Source: Oopsacas minuta (taxonomy: Eukaryota > Porifera > Hexactinellida > Lyssacinosida > Leucopsacidae). From it: DNA of 64,000 nt. How positions within the stretch are numbered: position 1 is the stretch's first letter; every line of letters begins with the position of its first letter. This document shows, piece by piece, positions 61,358 through 64,000 of this stretch. The position numbers were made by a program, and so were the translations under genes. The stretch lies in NCBI GenBank assembly GCA_024704765.1, contig JAKMXF010000340.1, forward strand, positions 62,001 to 126,000, read 5' to 3'. The notes beneath the pieces are model-generated. The model worked only from the letters and a program-made list of their open reading frames with translations, was not told the DNA's origin and ran no database searches.

Positions 61358-64000
61358 ATGACCAAACACCTTCCTATAGGTGCAACCAATTCACACTTCT
61401 ATAAGGACATAAGTCCCCCACCCAGTCCCACAACAGGAGAACGCAAGCAGTATAACGCCCCAACCCACTCAGAACAACTGGACATCGCTCCAATGGAACA
61501 AATTGATCGTCCAGCATCTGCCAATTCACATCATTATATTAACCATAACTCTCCTGGTAGTCCATTGAAGCGTGTCGGTTCATGTTCTACCGAGGATATA
61601 CTTATTAGTGGATCAGCAGTGGATGTTAATCGTGTGGATAGTTTCGCAATTTCAAGTCTACCTGTACATTCGCACTCTGGTGAGTCTAAGTGAAAATAGC
61701 AAATTTCGGTTACAATCTTGTACAGTCAACTTCCGTTATATCGAAATACCAAGTCTGAAATTGTAAAATATGGACCCGAATCAAAGTATATATTTCGCCG
61801 TTATATCGATTTCCGCTTATATTTAAGTAATTATCGAGCTCGATAGAACGGGATTTCATATGCAAAGCGAATTTTTTCTGGAGCTATTTTACGTGGAAAT
61901 TCTGAAATATTCAGGAATTAGCTTTGGAAATATATGGAGAATAGCATAAGGTTGATAAGTATGCGAAAATTATATTTGAAATTTTAGCCATACAGTATAT
62001 AGAAATATCTATAAAGGTAATGCAAATGCTATTATTGAAATTTCAATGATTAGTTACCCAATGCGAAATTGTCTATAGGAATTCTATAGTGTAAATTCTA
62101 ATAATATATATTCGCTACTCAAAATTTCATATATTGAATTGTTGAACTTTGCAATCTGTTTGCATCCATTAACATGGTCAAACATGCAATTTACAACGCT
62201 CTTTACTCTCATAGAACTCCACCTATCATCTTACAATCAAAAGACATGGAACAATCCGTTCTACGAATTAATCAACACAGAAGAACGGTACGTACAGGAC
62301 CTTAAAGAAATCGTAACCGGCTATCTAACCGTGCTGGAAAATGCAGTAAATTCCGATCCAAATTTTAACCTCAACTTAAACGTGCTTTTCTCAAACATAC
62401 GAACTCTTTATGATTTCCATATCGAATTCTTAGACGATATAAGACAGGTTGAAATGCTACGAAATGTTGCGGAATGCTTTCTACAACGAAAACAACAATT
62501 TATCAACGAATACACTATATACTGTAATAACTATCCGAATGCATGCGAAATATTGAAAGATATAAATTTCAATCATGATTTGAAAATTATCTCAAATTTC
62601 AAGATTTGCCAACAGAGTTTGGGTCATATGCTTCCCTTGTCCGCATACTTATTAAAACCTGTACAACGCGTGCTAAAGTATCCCCTCCTTTTAAAAGCAA
62701 TGTTGAAAGACGCATTCACGGTTAATTACAGTCATTTCGCGGTTAACGGCTATCAAGAGATGAAAACCGCACTTGATTGCATGTCAGAAGTCTCAGAAGA
62801 GATTAACCTTATGAAACGTAAACACGAACTTACGCTACGTGTCAATGAAATTCAAAGCATGCTCGTCGGATGGAATGGGCAAGATTTGAATTCTTTTGGC
62901 CAACTTTTACTCGAAGATCAGCTCAAAATTAAGGGTTACCGCAAAGAACGAAATGTTTTCCTCTTTGAAAAGTTGTTTTTAGTCACGAAAATGGAAGATG
63001 AGCAATACACACAACCAATGTATATTCCAGTCAATAATTTGATGTTGCTTGAGGCACCGAAAGAAGGAAACAGTTATCTAAGAGTATATGAACAAAAAAA
63101 CGCGTCAAATTATTTCTTAATTGAATTCAGTAATGCAAATGTTCGTAAAGAATGGGCGAACACTATCAAAGATCTAATCGTTTCGTCAAGTTCTGGTTTG
63201 CCAGAAAATCATAGAAAACGAATACTCGAAGCTTGCCAATCAATAAACCAAGATGTGCTTTGTCAAACAGAACATATTCCACATAACAACAAATTCCGAG
63301 ATTTAGCGAGTATCAAGAAACGATTTCGATACCGTGCCAAACCCAAACGTCAACAACAATCAACACCAATCGCTGATAATGCGCCACGTATGCGACATAG
63401 CGCAACTTTCTCACCAAATTCAATATCCCCGCGAAATACGCACCGTCACAAACGATTATCAGACGCAACTAACTATGACACACAGTATTTAGAAAATGAA
63501 ATACGAATCAGTGATAATAGTTTGGAAGTTTCGAATATCTCAATCGCGGCATCGGACACTTCTTTAATCACAATTCCTTGTGACGAATCCTTCCCAGTGT
63601 TAAGCGATTCCCTTGAAAGCGGCGAAAATTCACGAATTATAGATGAACCCGCCTCAATGGAAAATTCCACATCGAATTGTAGCTTAACAGGTGAACAGAA
63701 TGGTTTATTTAATAAGTCTCCTTCACGTAAAGGTGCTATACGCCGAAAATCAAATACTTATCTCAATAAAAAGCTCAGTGCTACCTTCTCGGCGACTTCA
63801 ACTGAAGATGAATTCGGTATTTGTCAAGGTGAAGCGAAATTACGGCGTCGGCACACTGACAAGGAAATACACCCTGATATACTAGATGCCTTAAATCAGC
63901 TTGACGAATTCAAACCGTTACAAAGCGAAATGAATGATACACACCCTGCGAAAAGCGAGGAAAGTGACTCCTCAGATGGTTCTAAGATTGGCTTTAATAG
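61358..64000 (+). CDS. PLEKHG-type RhoGEF (DH-PH), 3' truncated by window end
   Basis: Exon 61358-61679 joins in phase to an exon starting at 62215 that stays open to the window edge (about 702 residues seen). The N-terminus is disordered (DISPPPSPTTGE, NSPGSPLKRVGS). The DH domain (about 125-310) has conserved region 1 FYELINTEERYVQDLKEIV, CR2-like LRNVAECFLQRKQQF and the diagnostic CR3 helix LSAYLLKPVQRVLKYPLLL. The PH domain (about 320-435) runs through RKERNVFLFEKLFLVTK to VRKEWANTIKDLI. A basic, Ser-rich disordered tail follows. The DH sequence is closest to PLEKHG1/2/3, exchange factors for Cdc42/Rac/Rho that shape the actin cytoskeleton. Upstream exons may exist; the start is the first ATG of the exon. 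Confidence 0.82.
61721..61860. mobile_element. Family A MITE in RhoGEF intron
   Basis: Starts TACAGTCAACTTCCGTTATA and has GTTATATCGATTTCCGCTTA and TTAAGTAATTATCGAGCTCG inside. The right end (GAACGGGATTTCATA) is decayed. It begins about 40 nt after the exon 1 donor. Confidence 0.75.

Noticed and set aside
1-64000. tRNA or rRNA genes
   Set aside because: No T-arm or B-box-like segment with a matching A-box and stems was found on reading the non-coding parts; a covariance-model scan would be decisive.

Overview
This is eukaryotic nuclear DNA, AT-rich and gene-dense. Genes are spliced with canonical GT-AG introns and many coding regions are followed by AATAAA. The protein set (ataxin-2, RAVER-type RNP, C3G/RAPGEF1, BRAP, HAUS4, CatSper3, NEK1, MFSD1, a TRP-like ankyrin channel, DH-PH and SWAP70-like signalling proteins, LRR/EGF receptors) is metazoan-like. 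Compactness, composition and the combination of CatSper with large LRR-EGF receptors make a sponge (demosponge) or another early-branching animal the best guess; this is inference, not proof. No tRNA, rRNA, CRISPR or viral gene was recognised.

Layout. 0.2-9.9 kb: a cluster of four intronless LRR-EGF type I membrane proteins, three on the minus strand and the fourth divergent on the plus strand. 10.5-22 kb: housekeeping genes with introns, namely BRAP (7 exons), COX6A with an unusual 99-residue C-terminal extension, a PfkB sugar kinase with a mitochondrial-type leader, and an ataxin-2-like protein that keeps LsmAD and PAM2 but shows no LSm domain. 22.5-30.8 kb: a 9-exon ankyrin/TRP-like channel whose introns host two intronless same-strand genes, a small membrane protein and an LRAT/PLAAT-like protein. 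31-36.2 kb: two adjacent intronless ciliary/flagellar genes, NEK1 and CATSPER3. 37-49.4 kb: RAPGEF1 (9 exons), HAUS4 (2 exons), RAVER-like (10 exons). 50.3-57.7 kb: an intronless EGF receptor-like protein, intronless MFSD1, and a SWAP70/DEF6-like PH protein with a proline-rich tail. 57.7-61.3 kb is the only large gene-poor gap. The window ends inside a PLEKHG-type RhoGEF.

From 8.1 kb to the end every recognised gene, nested ones included, lies on the plus strand.

The most interesting layer is non-coding. Several families of 100-250 bp inverted-repeat elements (MITE-like) sit almost exclusively in introns and short spacers. The commonest (family A, TIR like TACAGTCAACTCCCG with a TA target, pogo/mariner-like by appearance) begins or ends within about 5-22 nt of splice sites in several genes. 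One RAVER intron is made almost wholly of two such elements, and its 5' splice site is formed by the element's terminal repeat. This is the pattern expected of introner-like, intron-generating transposons, and is the candidate new biology here. All exon boundaries were derived by hand from phase-consistent GT-AG sites and protein-family similarity recalled from knowledge; none was checked against transcripts.
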